From contig NZ_JAJKFQ010000005.1 in assembly GCF_020966635.1 (NCBI RefSeq), positions 770,481 through 834,480 of the forward strand: 64,000 bases of DNA. The letters are read 5' to 3'. Source of the stretch: Stieleria sp. JC731. GTDB taxonomy: Bacteria > Planctomycetota > Planctomycetia > Pirellulales > Pirellulaceae. Below are positions 7,870 to 18,156 of this stretch, one piece after another; the stretch's first letter is position 1; each line of letters opens with the position of its first letter. The notes beneath the pieces were generated by a model. It was not told the DNA's origin. It worked only from the letters and a program-made list of their open reading frames with translations, and made no database searches. The position numbers were made by a program, and so were the translations under genes.

Positions 7870-9900
7870 CTATCGCACTTGCGAGTCGTCTTGAGTTCCA
7901 CGATTTCGGGCAACCTCAATCACGTCGCTCGTGCGATCGTTCAAGTCTTCGATCACGCTTTGGGCCACGTCGACCCACTGCAACAAAGTGGCACGGACCT
8001 GGGCGAGCTGCTCATCGTTGAAGGGCTCCGCTGCACCTTCATTCGCTGGCTGCTCGGCGGCCTCGGCTCGTGCCAACAGCTTCGCTCCGCTTCCCACGAT
8101 CGGATCGACCGGTGCTGGATTCACCGGCAATGGATTTACCTGGACGGGGGCAGCTGGCCAAACCTGGGCGAGCTGAATGGCAAATTCCGAAGCAAGTCCA
8201 TCACCGCTCACCACCAGCGATGCGACTTCACTTCCAATCCGTTGGGGGCGAAGGCTTTGGCTGACATGATGCTGCAATTGGGCAACTTCATCAGCCTTGT
8301 TAAACAGTTCGTCCAGCCAGCATTCTGGCGACCCGGCCCACGGACCGGATTCGATGGCTGGAACGGTGGCGTTTTCTGCGACGACCTCAATTTCAGTCGT
8401 CATCGTTTCCGATTTGACAATCTCTAGTGCGGAATCACTTTCCGGTTCTGGCAGCAGACGTCGTTGCCAAGATGGAACAGCCTGGTCCGCCTTGGGGCTC
8501 CATCCGGTTTCGTACTGCTGGTTGATTGCGCGGATGCAGAACGGTTGACTTGGCGAAGGCATGACTTCGGTCCAAAGCAACTTCGGTGGGGCCGACTCGA
8601 CGATTGCTTCGGCAACGGTCTGAGATTTAGGCTGGGTTTCAGGCTGGGTTGCAACCTCAACCGTCGCAAGCTCGTTAGCTGTAGCGAACAAGTTGTTGAC
8701 AGTGTTGGCAGCGTTCTCGAGTGCCGCAATCGCGTTTGCGAATTCTTCCGCCGAAGGTTGATAGACGGCGATTGTTTCCGTCTGGGTTTCCTCTGCAGCT
8801 ACAGCAGGCGATGGTTCTGCAACGACTGGGGTTTCAGCATCCGCCACCAAATCGTCTTCCGTCATGTCGTATGATGCGAAGGTTTCTTCGATCGTAAAGA
8901 CCATCGGGGCGCTGCCAACATGTTCTGCAGCAGTGTCGAATTTTACAACCACATCGATCGGTGTGGTTTCCACCATCACCAACTCACCTTCGTTCTCTTC
9001 TAGCAAGTCGACGTAAATCGGTTCCGAGGGTTGAGCTTCGATGACGTCGGATACTTCAACTGCGATCCCTGAAACGTCATCAATCGCTGCGAGATTTTCA
9101 TCGGCAACCGAAGGAGCCTCGTTGTATTCGTCCAGCTCGATTTCGTCATTGAGTGCGAGGACATCGACATCGACTTCGTTGACTTTCACATCTTCTACCA
9201 AGATGCTTTCCTCAATCGCCGGCTCGGTGACTTCGGCCGCTGCGACGATCTCTACGCTTTCGACCTTGTCTTTCGATTCGGGCAGGCTTTCGATCAAGGC
9301 TTTAAAGTCTTGGTCTTTTAGCTCGCGAAACATCGAAGTCGTATGCGCGATCCAGTTTTGGAACGCGGCGATTTCATCCTGCGTGGATGATTCGGTTGGA
9401 CCAACCATGGCAAATGGTTCCGTCCAGTGTGTGAACGGGACCGGTGCGCCGGCTGCCGCAGCGATCGTTGCGAGGGTTTGGTTGAAGTCGCTTGCGGTTC
9501 GCGAAGCGTTTTTAGCTCTGGCCGCGGTGTCGACAATCGCGTTTGCAGTCGAGACAACGGTGGTGGGCCGAGTCGCGGAGGTTTTCAGAGTTCCTTGCAG
9601 CCACTTTTCGTAGTTGCAGGTATCGATCGTCAGCTCATTACCGACGGTGATCGTCAAGAAGTGTGGAACGAGTGTTTGATCGTTTGATTGAAGCGACTCA
9701 GGAGTTTCAGCAGAAGTTACTTTTGCGGTAGCGGCAGAGGTTTTGGCGAGATCATCCACCCAGCCGCACAGTTCGCTGCTGTCGTGGGTGTTTTCGGCGT
9801 GAAGTCGGTTCGGATGGAAGACTCCTGTTGTCGACGCGGCGACTAAACAAAAGAGTGCGAAGCGACGAAGCTTTTTGCGGATACTATTCTTTATGGTCAT
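7870..9900 (-). CDS. Acidic secreted hypothetical protein, 676 aa
   Basis: Function not recognised. A signal peptide is clear: basic start (MTIKNSIRKKLRR), hydrophobic core (FALFCLVAASTTGVF) and a mature protein beginning near HAEN. Residues 40-200 look moderately ordered (CGWVDDLAKT, HFLTITVGNELTIDTC, IAAFQNWIAHTTSMF). Residues 200-440 are strongly acidic and rich in Val, Ala and Glu, with repeated VE/EV pairs typical of a disordered linker. The C-terminal part contains two ordered stretches: FCIRAINQQYETGWSP, and ECWLDELFNKADEVAQLQHH with nearby short helices. AAGGAG ten bases before the ATG supports the start. It has its own terminator and no operon partner. Confidence 0.75.
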   Translation of the reverse strand: MTIKNSIRKKLRRFALFCLVAASTTGVFHPNRLHAENTHDSSELCGWVDDLAKTSAATAKVTSAETPESLQSNDQTLVPHFLTITVGNELTIDTCNYEKWLQGTLKTSATRPTTVVSTANAIVDTAARAKNASRTASDFNQTLATIAAAAGAPVPFTHWTEPFAMVGPTESSTQDEIAAFQNWIAHTTSMFRELKDQDFKALIESLPESKDKVESVEIVAAAEVTEPAIEESILVEDVKVNEVDVDVLALNDEIELDEYNEAPSVADENLAAIDDVSGIAVEVSDVIEAQPSEPIYVDLLEENEGELVMVETTPIDVVVKFDTAAEHVGSAPMVFTIEETFASYDMTEDDLVADAETPVVAEPSPAVAAEETQTETIAVYQPSAEEFANAIAALENAANTVNNLFATANELATVEVATQPETQPKSQTVAEAIVESAPPKLLWTEVMPSPSQPFCIRAINQQYETGWSPKADQAVPSWQRRLLPEPESDSALEIVKSETMTTEIEVVAENATVPAIESGPWAGSPECWLDELFNKADEVAQLQHHVSQSLRPQRIGSEVASLVVSGDGLASEFAIQLAQVWPAAPVQVNPLPVNPAPVDPIVGSGAKLLARAEAAEQPANEGAAEPFNDEQLAQVRATLLQWVDVAQSVIEDLNDRTSDVIEVARNRGTQDDSQVR

Positions 9901-10909
9901 CGTGACGTTACTCCTTCCAGGACTGAGCCGCAGCGATACTTCATCATGACTTCGTTGTCATTGATGATTTGCGTCGGAGGGATGGCAACAAGGATCGACT
10001 GGTGGTGATCGTCAGAGCACGGCGGGAGGCCGAGTTCCATCCCTCTGATCGAAAGCCAGGCGGCGAGTTGCAGACGCGAAAGATCGCGGTCGCGGAGTCC
10101 TTTCCTTTGTAAACGTGTGGTTGGCGAGTTGGCGGGGCGATTCGACAAGGAATCAGTTCCTTGTGAATCAGAATGAAGTCTCGCAATGGACGTGAAATAA
10201 AGACGGCTCACGTTTGGCGGCTTGGCAGGTCGCCTGATTGCGGGACAGAAGCAGGTATCGGAAACTTTGACGGCTGGGCTCTCCGGTGCGGTCAGGAAAA
10301 AAATGACATTGTGCGAAACGACATACGATTGCGCGGACAGTCCGTGTCGAATCAAATGAGCTTTTTAGGAGTGTGAATTAATAGTGGTGTTCACATGAAT
10401 CGTTAAAGCTCGGTTTACCTACCTGAAAGATCGCTGCTGTGCTGACTACTGCTGCATCGCTTGTTGCCACAGCATCCGTATGTTTGATGATGTGTGGTCC
10501 TTGATCACGAATAGGACACTGCATATCGTTGCAAGTGCCATTCAATCGAGTGGCGATCGGAACGCCGCAGCATCGTTGCGGCTAAAGGAATCTTGAGGCC
10601 ATGGCAGCAACGCTGTTGCTTTCTGCGTAGGGAACGCACGACGGGCCGCGGGGCGTCATCCATTGATGAGGGTGACTTGTTCTGCACAACGCGATCAACT
10701 GATTCAACCCTAACGGTGTGTATCAAGAGATAGCGATCACAGCATTTAATGTGATTTCCCGTCGGACGGTTTTTTGACCGGGCATCTTTTGTGACCTATA
10801 TTCGCTTGACCGCTCGTTCTGGGTGTCTTGCGCGGTCACGATTTCGCTGGCAATCTTTGCCGTCGAACCATCCTTCCCTCCTTCAGACACCAGCACGAGC
10901 CCCTTCAGC
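9901..10909. other. Long intergenic region between divergent genes
   Basis: About 1 kb with no gene I can support. Longer open frames exist (one on the reverse strand from 10355 to 9897) but their composition is Arg/Ser/Pro-rich and unlike the neighbours. The segment must hold promoters for the acidic secreted protein and for the S41 peptidase. No clear terminator or repeat is visible. Confidence 0.45.
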
Positions 10910-12679
10910 ATGCCACTATTCGCACGGGTCGGTTTGTCACGTTTGGCTTGTAATCCATTCGTCAATCAACGTCATTTCCATCGAGCTATCGGTGCTAGGT
11001 CAACACTTCGAGCGAAGTTGTTGATGACCGGTGTGGTTCTTTTCGGGGGCGGCGCGACGAGCGGATCACTGCATGCCCAAACGTCGACGATGCAGCCACT
11101 GCCTGCCGCGGTTGAATCGGCTAAGCAGATTGAAACGGATCCGCTGAATGTTGTGCTCGAAGACGGCGCGGCTTTGGAAATCGACCGTCGTTGGACCGAA
11201 GCGATTCGGCACTACGAAAAGGCCTTCCGTGATTTTCCTAACTCACGCCAGGTTTATCAGCGTCTGATTATCTGCCGTTTGCATGCCGATGTGAATCGAC
11301 GATACCGTGATCGAAGCTTTGTTGATTCGGTTCACCAGATGACCGCCGCACAGGCTTTGGACCTCTATAGCGAAATCCTTTCTAACCTGGAAACTCACTA
11401 CGTCGAGCACGTTGACTGGTCACGTGTGTTCTTGCATGGCACCGCCGCACTTGAGATCGCACTGACGGAAAATCGCTATGTGACCGACGTCTTGCCGGAG
11501 GCCGATCAGGAAAAGGTTCATCAGTTTCAGCAGACAATCCATCGCCGGATTTCTAACCGTCCGACCAATGGGCGACACGATTTGCGAGCCGCTGTCGCGA
11601 CGGTCGCTGAACTTGCTCGCAACGAAATCGGACTTAGCCCGACTGCAGTTGTTCTGGAATACGTCAGTGGTGCGGTATCAACGCTTGACCCCTACACACG
11701 CCTTTTATCTGGCGATCAGTTGGACGATATGTTCTCCAACATCGAAGGTAACTTCGTCGGACTTGGTGTCGAGCTACGTCCCAGCACCGATTCACTCGAG
11801 ATCCTTTCGGTGATTCCAAACGGCCCCGCCGAAGAAGCCGGATTGAAAGCCGGGGATCGGATCGTCCGGGTGGAACAAGCTGATACGCGAACCGGCAAAC
11901 CGGAAATTGCTGCTGACCTACTACGTGGACCAGAAGACTCGTTTGTGTCAATCGCAGTCCAAACGTCCGAAGGTGCAGAACGCGAATACAATATTGCACG
12001 ACGACGCGTCGAAGTTCCTTGTGTAGAAAATGTTCATATCTGCGACCCGTCAAACGGTGTGGGCTACCTTCGGCTGACAAACTTCCAAAAGACGACACCG
12101 CGCGATGTCGAGCAAGCGATCTGGCAATTGCAACAACAAGGCATGCGTTCGCTGATTATGGACCTACGCGGAAACCCAGGCGGGCTGCTTTCGGCGGCAG
12201 TCGACATCGCCGATCGGTTCCTCAGCCAAGGACGAATCGTGACCACGCGTGGTCGGAACTCGCGAGAGAATTTCGACTATGTCGCTCACCGCACCAAAAC
12301 ACTTAGCTTTCCACTTGCGGTCCTGATCGACAACGACAGTGCGAGTGCGAGCGAAATCTTTGCGGGAGCTATGTCGGATTCAGGGCGAGGCGTCATTGTG
12401 GGGCAACGCAGCTATGGAAAGGGCAGCGTCCAGGGAATCTTCCGTATGCAAGCGGCAAAGTTTGGACTGTGCCTCACCACGGCAAAGTTTTATTCCCCCA
12501 ACGGAACCGCGATTAGCCAACGGGGCGTTTTCCCCGACGTCCCTGTCGAGAGCCAGTACATCGCCGCCCGCCCGAACGACGAAGGTGAAATCGTCACCGA
12601 TCTCGATGACGAGGTCATGCAACAAGCGATCGGTCAGCTCTCTGGACAAAGTCAGCTGATCAGTCAACGAACTCGCTAG
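10910..12679 (+). CDS. S41-family C-terminal processing peptidase with TPR-like region and PDZ domain
   Basis: A 589-residue exported serine peptidase of the CtpA/Tsp type. Order: long basic n-region and signal peptide (LLMTGVVLFGGGA, cleaved near LHAQ), a TPR-like stretch (RRWTEAIRHYEKAFRDFPNSRQVYQRL), an S41 N-terminal region, a PDZ domain (FVGLGVELRP, GPAEEAGLKAGDRIV) and the protease core. The catalytic Ser/Lys dyad is visible: Ser479 in NDSASASEIFAG and Lys504 in QRSYGKGSVQ, with the same 25-residue spacing as E. coli Tsp. It should cut unstructured C-termini of envelope proteins. An upstream GTG at 10823 would add 29 residues; the ATG is preferred, although no strong ribosome site is seen. 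The frame stays open through the TPR-like part, so this is one fused protein. Confidence 0.9.
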   Translation: MPLFARVGLSRLACNPFVNQRHFHRAIGARSTLRAKLLMTGVVLFGGGATSGSLHAQTSTMQPLPAAVESAKQIETDPLNVVLEDGAALEIDRRWTEAIRHYEKAFRDFPNSRQVYQRLIICRLHADVNRRYRDRSFVDSVHQMTAAQALDLYSEILSNLETHYVEHVDWSRVFLHGTAALEIALTENRYVTDVLPEADQEKVHQFQQTIHRRISNRPTNGRHDLRAAVATVAELARNEIGLSPTAVVLEYVSGAVSTLDPYTRLLSGDQLDDMFSNIEGNFVGLGVELRPSTDSLEILSVIPNGPAEEAGLKAGDRIVRVEQADTRTGKPEIAADLLRGPEDSFVSIAVQTSEGAEREYNIARRRVEVPCVENVHICDPSNGVGYLRLTNFQKTTPRDVEQAIWQLQQQGMRSLIMDLRGNPGGLLSAAVDIADRFLSQGRIVTTRGRNSRENFDYVAHRTKTLSFPLAVLIDNDSASASEIFAGAMSDSGRGVIVGQRSYGKGSVQGIFRMQAAKFGLCLTTAKFYSPNGTAISQRGVFPDVPVESQYIAARPNDEGEIVTDLDDEVMQQAIGQLSGQSQLISQRTR

Positions 12680-13227
12680 TTTGACTGTCCCTATCCGGCA
12701 CCGACCGTTATTGAGTGCAAGTGTTTTAAAGGACTGGGTTTCAAAGGTCCGGCCTTAGGGCATGTGGCGGTCCGTAAGTCGTAGCTGAGGTGGTTTGTGG
12801 TTCCTCTGCTTCGGGGGTGCGTTTCGCGAAGCTTCGTCGCCGCATCGGAATTCACGCGAATTCTTACAGCCACCATTTCGCAGAAGCTCTCGCGCGAGCC
12901 TCTTGCCTTCTTGTGGGTTTCTCTCACCAAATCCGAAGCCTCTTTTTCGTTGCCCAGAGGCTCTCGACGATTCGCTACAATCGACGCAGACAATTTTTGC
13001 GAACCATTTGTGATGAAACGGTGTTAAAACGAACAGCGGCATCGCTGGATTGAGTTTGGCGGACTGCTTTGCGTTTTGGACTTTGTCCTAGTGCTTGAGC
13101 TTTAGCATCGATTGGGCTCGAGCATCGAATTGAACAGGTCCGTTACCGAAAGGCCCGGTCACAGTCCGCTGGACGAAAGAGGGCGTGACTTCGGTTGACC
13201 TTGGGCGGTTCATCACAACCGGCTGAA
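12680..13227. other. Intergenic region, stop-free in several frames
   Basis: No gene can be assigned. Between about 12790 and 13013 all three forward frames and two reverse frames are open, which is unusual for noncoding DNA. The peptides (for instance MWFLCFGGAFREASSPHR) look like none of the proteins in the window. It may be a conserved dispersed element rather than a gene. The segment also carries the promoter of the TPR/gluzincin gene. Confidence 0.4.
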
Positions 13228-16182
13228 ATGGATGTGAGGTTGTATTTGAAGATTTCAACGACAGACCCGGTTGGAGTGCAAACCAAACATCTCCGATTTG
13301 CATTCGCTGCAAAGCTTCGTCCGGCAATAGCTCGTCCGGCAATAGCTCGTCCGGCAACAGAATGCGTTCGGTTGCGCACAACACTTCTATTGGTGGCTTT
13401 CGCACTCGTTTGGCTTTTGGCAGATGCCGTCTCGCTAAACGCAGCCAACTTTTCCGAAGTCGAGACGCTTTATCGAAGTGGGAAAATCGACGAGGCCCAC
13501 GAAATCGCTGCTGCCGAAGTCGAACGAGGAGTTTGGAACCGACGGTGGAGTGAATTGCTGATCGAGTGCCAGTTGGCAAAAGGTCAGTACGCCGAATCCT
13601 TTGAGACATACCAAGCGGCAATCAAAAGGTATCCGACCAGCTTACCACTACGGTCCTTGGGAATCCGTGTCGCTCGATACAATGGTTTGCCGGACCAGGT
13701 CGCGCTCGAAAAAGCCTTTATTCACCGTTACCTAGAAACCGGGCAACTCCGCTATGCGACCGCCGATACCTTGATCGCCGCAGGTCGTTTCTTCACGAAC
13801 AATGGTATCGATGCAAGGATCATTCTGAAGTCGTTCTATGATCGTGTTCTTGAATCTGATCCGGATAACCTTGACGCCCATATCGCGACAGCTGAGCTGG
13901 CGATCGAAAAAGGGGACTTTAAAGTTGCCGCCGAAGCAGTGCAGAAGGCCAAGCAGCATGAGTTGCAGGATGCGAGATTGGACTATCTGCTGTCACTCGC
14001 GCTTGCACCAACGGATTCAAAGTCGTCGGGCTTGTTGTTGGCGTCATCGTTGCAACAGAATCCTAGCTACGCGCCGGCTCTGCTGCTGAAAGCCGAAAAG
14101 GAAATCGACCGAGAGCTCTATGATGCTGCCGAATCGACGATTCAGGCTGTGCTGAAGCTGAATCCCAAAGACGAGAAAGCGTTTGCTCTGCAGGCCGTGA
14201 TCGCACATGTTCAAGGTGAATACGAAAAAGAAAAAAAGTTGCGGGCAAAGGCTCTTGAGCATTGGACAGACAATCCAAATGTAGACTATCTGATCGGGCG
14301 CAAGTTGTCTGACAAGTATCGCTTTCGTGAAGGTGCGGAGTACCAGCGGAAAGCATTGACGTTTGATGCGGACTTCATTCCTGCGACGTTTCAGCTTGCA
14401 CAGGATTTGTTACGTCTGGGCGATGATGACATCGGTTGGCAATTGGCCAATGAGGTCAACAAACAGGATCCGTACAATGTCGTCGCCTACAACTTGATGA
14501 CTTTGAAAGACCGTACGGACGGTTTTGAAACGATCGCCGCGAGTTCGGCGAATGAAGTCACACGGGATTTTTCCGAGCCTGGTGAAATTCTGCTGCGAAT
14601 GGATCCTCATGAACGCAAGGTTTACGGTGATGCCGCGGCGGAAATACTTGCCGAAGCAAAGCAAGTTTTGTGTGAGAAATACGATCTGCAGCTCCGCCGT
14701 CCGGTCATCGTGGAGATCTTTCCCAAGCAGAGTGATTTCGCCATCCGAACTTTTGGGCTTCCAGGTGGTGAAGGATTCCTTGGGGTTTGTTTCGGCCATG
14801 TGATCACTGCCAATAGCCCCGCATCGGGTGGTGAACGACCATCGAATTGGAAGTCAGTTCTATGGCACGAGTTTTGTCACGTGGTCACGCTGACCAAAAC
14901 CAACAACCGAATGCCACGTTGGCTTAGCGAAGGCATTTCGGTGTACGAGGAATTGCAGCGAGACCGCCGCTGGGGCCAATCGATGACGGCCCGGTATCGA
15001 GAAATGATCCTCGGCGACGACTTTACTCCGATCTCAAAGTTAAGCAGCGCATTCTTGGCGCCACCTTCGGGCGAACATTTGCAATTTGCCTACTTCGAAT
15101 CTTGTTTGGCAGTCGAATTCATCGTCAGTCAATACGGAGCCGAATCGCTGAACAACATCCTGGATACGCTGGGCGAAGGCGTTCCGATCAACATTGCCTT
15201 GGCAAAACACACCGACCCGATCGAGCGTTTGGAATTGGCATTCGCCGAATATGCGCAAGGCAAAGCGAAACAGTTCGGCGGTGGGTTGCAATTCGATCGT
15301 CCAGAATTTGATGACGAAACGCCTCGCGAAGAAATTGAGCAATGGGCGGAGGATCATCCGCAGAACTACTGGGCGAGGATGAATTTGGTACGTCGTGAAA
15401 TGACCGCCGAAGCCTATGAAAAGGCGGTAGAGCATTTGCAGTATCTCGTCGACCATGGTGCCGCCACTGGAGAACGCGGCGGCGTGCTTGAACTTCTTGC
15501 CCGCTGCTATCAGGAACTGGATCAAGCCGAAAACGAGCAGCTAACGATTGGCAAGTTGCTGGACCGATCAGCGGATGCGTTGCCCACGCTCATGCGACAA
15601 ATGGGTTACTCTGCGTCGAAGGAAAACTGGGACGCCGTTTTGCAGCTTGGTGAGCAAGCGTTAGAGATCCAACCCTTTACCGCGGCGATTCATCGCGGCA
15701 TCGTTCGAGCGAGCCAAGAAGTCGAACGCCCGGAAGAAGCGATCGGATCGTTGTTGGCACTGAAGGAGCTCGATCCGATTGATGTCTCAGGTCTGAATTA
15801 CCAACTAGCAATTGCCTATCGTGGCAAAGGCGAAAAACAGCAGGCGATAGACCATGTTGTCGACGCCCTATTGGAATCACCACGATATCGAGACGCGCTG
15901 ACTCTTCTGACAGAACTGTCTGCACCGGAGCCAGAGAGTTTGCCGTCGGAAGAGTCGACTTCGGATGAAAACAACGATACCGAAAGCGGCAATAGTGCTG
16001 AGGCAGACTCAAAGGAAATGAAATCGAATGAGAGTCCTGAATCAAATTCGGACTCAGCTTCAGAGTTAAACGCCGACGGTGATGATTCCGGTGATCCTGC
16101 TGACGAAGTTCCTAAGCTGCAGACGGAGTCTTCGACCGAGCAAACGACGACTGATCAAGGTGACGAGGAGGTGTCCGAGTGA
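13228..16182 (+). CDS. TPR protein with gluzincin (peptidase MA-like) domain, 984 aa
   Basis: A large exported protein, probably a zinc metallopeptidase. A hydrophobic segment (TLLLVAFALVWLLADAV) ending near LNAAN acts as signal or anchor. TPR-type repeats span about residues 75-440 and again 720-880 (EIDRELYDAAESTIQAVLKLNP, YEKAVEHLQYLVDHG). Between them lies a gluzincin site: His547-Glu548-x-x-His551 in WHEFCHVV and Glu568 in WLSEGISVYEE, the spacing expected for the third zinc ligand. The tail is Ser/Glu/Asp-rich and disordered. The ATG at 13228 is chosen over an upstream TTG; true start uncertain. Codons just downstream carry a 15-base repeat. It overlaps the DUF4159 gene by four bases, so the two are cotranscribed. 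Confidence 0.85.
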   Translation: MDVRLYLKISTTDPVGVQTKHLRFAFAAKLRPAIARPAIARPATECVRLRTTLLLVAFALVWLLADAVSLNAANFSEVETLYRSGKIDEAHEIAAAEVERGVWNRRWSELLIECQLAKGQYAESFETYQAAIKRYPTSLPLRSLGIRVARYNGLPDQVALEKAFIHRYLETGQLRYATADTLIAAGRFFTNNGIDARIILKSFYDRVLESDPDNLDAHIATAELAIEKGDFKVAAEAVQKAKQHELQDARLDYLLSLALAPTDSKSSGLLLASSLQQNPSYAPALLLKAEKEIDRELYDAAESTIQAVLKLNPKDEKAFALQAVIAHVQGEYEKEKKLRAKALEHWTDNPNVDYLIGRKLSDKYRFREGAEYQRKALTFDADFIPATFQLAQDLLRLGDDDIGWQLANEVNKQDPYNVVAYNLMTLKDRTDGFETIAASSANEVTRDFSEPGEILLRMDPHERKVYGDAAAEILAEAKQVLCEKYDLQLRRPVIVEIFPKQSDFAIRTFGLPGGEGFLGVCFGHVITANSPASGGERPSNWKSVLWHEFCHVVTLTKTNNRMPRWLSEGISVYEELQRDRRWGQSMTARYREMILGDDFTPISKLSSAFLAPPSGEHLQFAYFESCLAVEFIVSQYGAESLNNILDTLGEGVPINIALAKHTDPIERLELAFAEYAQGKAKQFGGGLQFDRPEFDDETPREEIEQWAEDHPQNYWARMNLVRREMTAEAYEKAVEHLQYLVDHGAATGERGGVLELLARCYQELDQAENEQLTIGKLLDRSADALPTLMRQMGYSASKENWDAVLQLGEQALEIQPFTAAIHRGIVRASQEVERPEEAIGSLLALKELDPIDVSGLNYQLAIAYRGKGEKQQAIDHVVDALLESPRYRDALTLLTELSAPEPESLPSEESTSDENNDTESGNSAEADSKEMKSNESPESNSDSASELNADGDDSGDPADEVPKLQTESSTEQTTTDQGDEEVSE
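13318..13360 (+). repeat. In-frame 15-base repeat in the TPR/gluzincin gene
   Basis: CGTCCGGCAATAGCT occurs twice in tandem and a third time partially (CGTCCGGCAACA), encoding RPAIA-RPAIA-RPAT just before the signal segment. A slippage-prone coding repeat that would vary the length of the N-terminal tail. Confidence 0.85.
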
Positions 16183-17012
16183 GAAACCGCCGAAGAGCAA
16201 TCTGGTTTTCTGTTTCGATCACAATCGCAGTGTTGCCTGCTCTTGTCTTCGCCCAACGTTGGCGTGGCGATTATGGGCGCCGACCATACGATCGAAATGG
16301 TGTCCCTGTTTGGGAGGTCGACAAGAATTTTCCAGGAGATTTATTCACCTTTGCTCGCGTGCGATATGACTCCTATTCCGGACGCGGTCGCGGGGGCGGT
16401 TGGGACACGGACTATCCCGACAGTGATCTAAATTTCTCTTTGCGGTTGCAGCAACTGACAACCATCAAAGTCAATCCAGAACACAAGGTCGTTGATCTGA
16501 CGGATGAGGACCTGCGTGATTATCCGTTTCTATACATGATCGAACCGGGTGGTTTGTCGTTTAGTGAGGCAGAGGTCATCGCATTGCGAGAGTACTGCTT
16601 GAGTGGCGGCTTTCTTATGGTGGACGATTTTTGGGGCGACACACAGTACGAAAACTTAGCGTATGAGCTGAGCCGCGTATTCCCTGACCGACGCCCGGAA
16701 GAAGTGCCGCTGTCTCATCAGATTTTTCATATCGTCTACGACATGAAAGAGAAGCCTCAAGTCCCTTCGATCCATTCGGCACGCTACGGAGTGTCTTGGG
16801 AAAATGCTCGTGACGGGAGCGACACTACGACTCCGTACTACAAAGCCATCTACGACGACAAGGATCGCATCATGGTTTTCATTTGTCACAACACCGATCT
16901 GGGTGACGGTTGGGAACGTGAAGGCGAAAACCGTGATTACTTTGCTGAATACTCCGTCAAGAAGGCCTACCCGATGGGAATCAACATCGTGACGTACGCC
17001 ATGACACACTAG
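16179..17012 (+). CDS. DUF4159 domain protein, exported
   Basis: A 277-residue protein with a signal peptide (IWFSVSITIAVLPALVFAQ) and one DUF4159 domain over most of its length. Characteristic stretches are FTFARVRYDS, YPDSDLNFSLRLQQLTTI, YPFLYMIEPGGLSFSEAE, LREYCLSGGFLMVDDFWG and YPMGINIVTYAMTH. The domain is thought to have a glutamine-amidotransferase-like fold without known enzyme activity. GTG start at 16179 overlaps the previous stop (GTGA), and GAGGAGG lies about 8 bases upstream. In alphaproteobacteria DUF4159 is found fused to a BatA-type N-terminus within MoxR/VWA operons; here it stands alone, 154 bases before moxR, supporting a role in the same complex. Confidence 0.88.
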   Translation: MRNRRRAIWFSVSITIAVLPALVFAQRWRGDYGRRPYDRNGVPVWEVDKNFPGDLFTFARVRYDSYSGRGRGGGWDTDYPDSDLNFSLRLQQLTTIKVNPEHKVVDLTDEDLRDYPFLYMIEPGGLSFSEAEVIALREYCLSGGFLMVDDFWGDTQYENLAYELSRVFPDRRPEEVPLSHQIFHIVYDMKEKPQVPSIHSARYGVSWENARDGSDTTTPYYKAIYDDKDRIMVFICHNTDLGDGWEREGENRDYFAEYSVKKAYPMGINIVTYAMTH

Positions 17013-17166
17013 CCCCGATTGTGGCAACAGAGGTTTACGCTGGCGTCAAACAATTTGGAATTGCTGGCGTCCAAAATCAAAGTCCAGCCGACCAACGGTC
17101 CCAACCAGACGAACGAAAACCAATACCGATCCAAATATCACGTCGAACTTTGCCGAGCCACTTCTG

Positions 17167-18156
17167 ATGACCTTAACCGAACCAAATCTCGCATCACAAA
17201 TCCAGGACGCTCGCGACAAAATCGTCGGGGAATTATCGAAGGCGATCGTGGGCCAGCAGGATGTGATTGAGCAACTGCTGATCAGTTTATTTGCAGGTGG
17301 GCATTGCCTGATTACCGGACCTCCGGGTTTGGCAAAAACGCTGTTGGTCCGTAGCGTAGCTCAAATTTTCCACTTGGACTTCAGCCGGATTCAATTCACA
17401 CCAGACCTGATGCCGGTGGACATTGTCGGGACAGAGATTTTGGAGGAAACCGATCAAGGGCATCGCGCGTTGTCGTTTGTCAAAGGGCCTGTGTTTGCCA
17501 ACGTCATCCTTGCCGACGAGATCAACCGAACGCCGCCCAAAACGCAAGCGGCAATGTTGGAAGCGATGCAAGAGCATCAGGTGACTGCCGCAGGAACTCG
17601 ATACGAGCTACCAAAGCCGTTCTTTGTTTTGGCAACTCAGAACCCGATCGAGATGGAAGGCACCTATCCGCTGCCCGAGGCGCAGCTTGACCGATTCCTG
17701 TTCAACGTTCGCATCGATTATTTGCCGCCCGAAGATGAATTGTCGGTCGTGATGCGCACCACATCAACAAAGCCGGAACCGATCGAAGCACTTTTCAGCG
17801 GCGAAGACGTGCTGCGTTTTCAATCGATCGTCCGTGATGTTCCGATCGCGACTCCCATCGCTGAATACGCGGTTCGCTTGGTCCAAGCGACTCGGCCCAA
17901 TCGAGAAGGAACCCCTGACTTTGTCAACGAGTGGGTGGGATGGGGCGCAGGCACACGTGCGAGCCAAACGTTGGTCCTTGGCGCGAAAGCACGCGCGCTG
18001 TTGTTCGGTCGCGCCCACGTACAAACCGAGGATATCATCGCGCTAGCACACCCAACACTGCGGCATCGCGTTTTGCCAACGTATAAAGCAGAGGCTGAAG
18101 GCGTCACCATCGAACAGATCATCGATAAACTTCTCGAAACGGTGGCCAAGCCATGA
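17167..18156 (+). CDS. MoxR-family AAA+ ATPase
   Basis: A 329-residue cytoplasmic AAA+ ATPase of the MoxR group. Walker A GPPGLAKT at 51-58, Walker B VILADE at 113-118, sensor 1 ATQNP near 156-160, and the PLPEAQLDRF segment carrying the arginine region. The C-terminal lid domain contains ALLFGRAHVQTEDI. MoxR proteins act as chaperones that work with VWA proteins to activate or assemble envelope or metal-dependent enzymes; targets differ by species. It heads the block of overlapping genes whose products (DUF58, VWA, DUF4175) are its usual partners. The stop overlaps the next start as ATGA. Confidence 0.95.
   Translation: MTLTEPNLASQIQDARDKIVGELSKAIVGQQDVIEQLLISLFAGGHCLITGPPGLAKTLLVRSVAQIFHLDFSRIQFTPDLMPVDIVGTEILEETDQGHRALSFVKGPVFANVILADEINRTPPKTQAAMLEAMQEHQVTAAGTRYELPKPFFVLATQNPIEMEGTYPLPEAQLDRFLFNVRIDYLPPEDELSVVMRTTSTKPEPIEALFSGEDVLRFQSIVRDVPIATPIAEYAVRLVQATRPNREGTPDFVNEWVGWGAGTRASQTLVLGAKARALLFGRAHVQTEDIIALAHPTLRHRVLPTYKAEAEGVTIEQIIDKLLETVAKP

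Noticed and set aside
9897-10355. 152-codon reverse frame whose stop overlaps the next start (ATGA)
   Set aside because: Composition is Arg/Ser/Pro-rich and shows no domain or signal. The ribosome site inside it serves the real gene at 9900. The overlap is probably accidental.
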